From Gracilimonas sp031580945 (GTDB lineage: Bacteria; Bacteroidota; Rhodothermia; Balneolales; Balneolaceae), in NCBI GenBank assembly GCA_031580945.1, contig JAVLBT010000140.1, positions 1-7,754 of the forward strand: a stretch of DNA of 7,754 nt. Direction: 5' to 3'. The notes beneath the pieces were generated by a model that was not told the origin of the DNA, searched no databases, and worked only from the letters and a program-made list of their open reading frames with translations. How positions within the stretch are numbered: position 1 is the first letter of the stretch; each line of letters starts with the position of its first letter. Below, in pieces: positions 7,591 to 7,754 of the stretch. A program made the position numbers and the translations under genes.

Positions 7591-7591
7591 C
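7561..7591. repeat. Hairpin with 8-bp perfect stem inside repeat copy 1
   Basis: GCGGTTCT (7561-7568) is exactly complementary to AGAACCGC (7584-7591), with a 15-base loop in which ACA and TGT can add three more pairs. No T-run follows, so it is not a terminator. In copy 2 the right arm has changed (ending GTGAAGCG at the window edge), so the hairpin is not preserved there within what can be seen. Confidence 0.7.
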
Positions 7592-7654
7592 CTCTACACC
7601 ATACTTTGCGAACCAATATTTTTGGTGATGGTACAGTAAAGTGGTTGAAACGCA

Positions 7655-7706
7655 GATTACACGGATTGCAGGATGAACGCGGAATTTTGGCGTAATCCGT
7701 GCAATC
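7655..7706. repeat. Hairpin joining repeat spacer and repeat copy 2
   Basis: Bases 7655-7669 (GATTACACGGATTGC) pair with 7692-7706 (GTAATCCGTGCAATC): 13 Watson-Crick pairs, one G-T and one mismatch, around a 22-base loop. The spacer between the direct repeats therefore carries an inverted version of the repeat's own core, giving a mixed direct and inverted layout. Confidence 0.7.
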
Positions 7707-7754
7707 CCAAAATCCGCCTAATCCGCGGTTCTACAATTTAGAAAGTGTGAAGCG
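7680..7754. repeat. 164-bp-offset intergenic repeat, copy 2 (cut by window edge)
   Basis: Second copy of the element at 7516-7590, in the same orientation. It reaches the last base of the window, so more copies or a longer unit may follow. The five differences lie at 7684, 7719, 7744, 7748 and 7752; the last three fall in the right hairpin arm. Confidence 0.85.

Noticed and set aside
7612..7626. Short hairpin ACCAA/TTGGT in the repeat spacer
   Set aside because: A 5-bp stem (with a further ACCAT/ATGGT pair at 7598-7602 and 7628-7632) is weak and has no T-run; it may only be part of the larger repeat structure.
7516..7754. CRISPR array or integron attC sites
   Set aside because: Only two copies are seen, the units are too long and the spacing too large for CRISPR, no cas gene is visible, and there are no gene cassettes between the copies.

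Overview
The window looks like chromosomal DNA from the Bacteroidota/Balneolota/Ignavibacteriota assemblage. Two things point there. A secreted peptidase ends in a C-terminal sorting domain of the QNYPNPFNP ... KMSLIK type, which is typical of type IX secretion cargo. A single 1385-residue protein combines a sensor propeller, histidine kinase, receiver and AraC-type DNA-binding domain, the hybrid two-component architecture common in these phyla. The sequence is AT-leaning, and start codons lack clear Shine-Dalgarno sequences, as is common in this group. The exact lineage is an inference; Balneolota-like is my best guess.

Layout. Positions 1-420 (minus) hold the 5' part of a putative lipoprotein gene that runs off the left edge. 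A 172-bp gap follows, carrying a perfect 14-bp inverted repeat with a 50-nt spacer. Positions 593-4750 (minus) hold the hybrid sensor/regulator. The 448 bp from 4751 to 5198 separate divergent genes and contain one candidate small basic ORF (4927-5100, TTG start). Positions 5199-5708 (plus) hold a degraded gene for a secreted FG-GAP/VCBS-like protein whose tail is a frameshifted copy of a sorting-domain end. Ten bases later an intact S8-family (subtilisin-like) secreted protease gene begins (5719-7416), followed by a good intrinsic terminator (7445-7476). The right end (about 7500-7754) is non-coding and made of a 164-bp-offset direct repeat with strong hairpins and an AATCCG motif at roughly 9-bp spacing.

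How the parts may relate. The regulator senses a periplasmic ligand through its propellers and would control transcription directly. Its target cannot be named from the window: no SusC/SusD or glycoside hydrolase genes are visible, and the neighbours are a lipoprotein, a secreted-protein remnant and an exported protease. The most informative structure is the pair of sorting-domain tails flanking the protease gene as direct repeats (about 86% identical by hand alignment). They suggest gene remodelling by deletion or recombination between sorting-domain sequences. I see no wholly novel multi-gene system here; the points of interest are the remnant and its repeat, the unusual oxyanion-site context in the protease, and the structured repeats at both ends.
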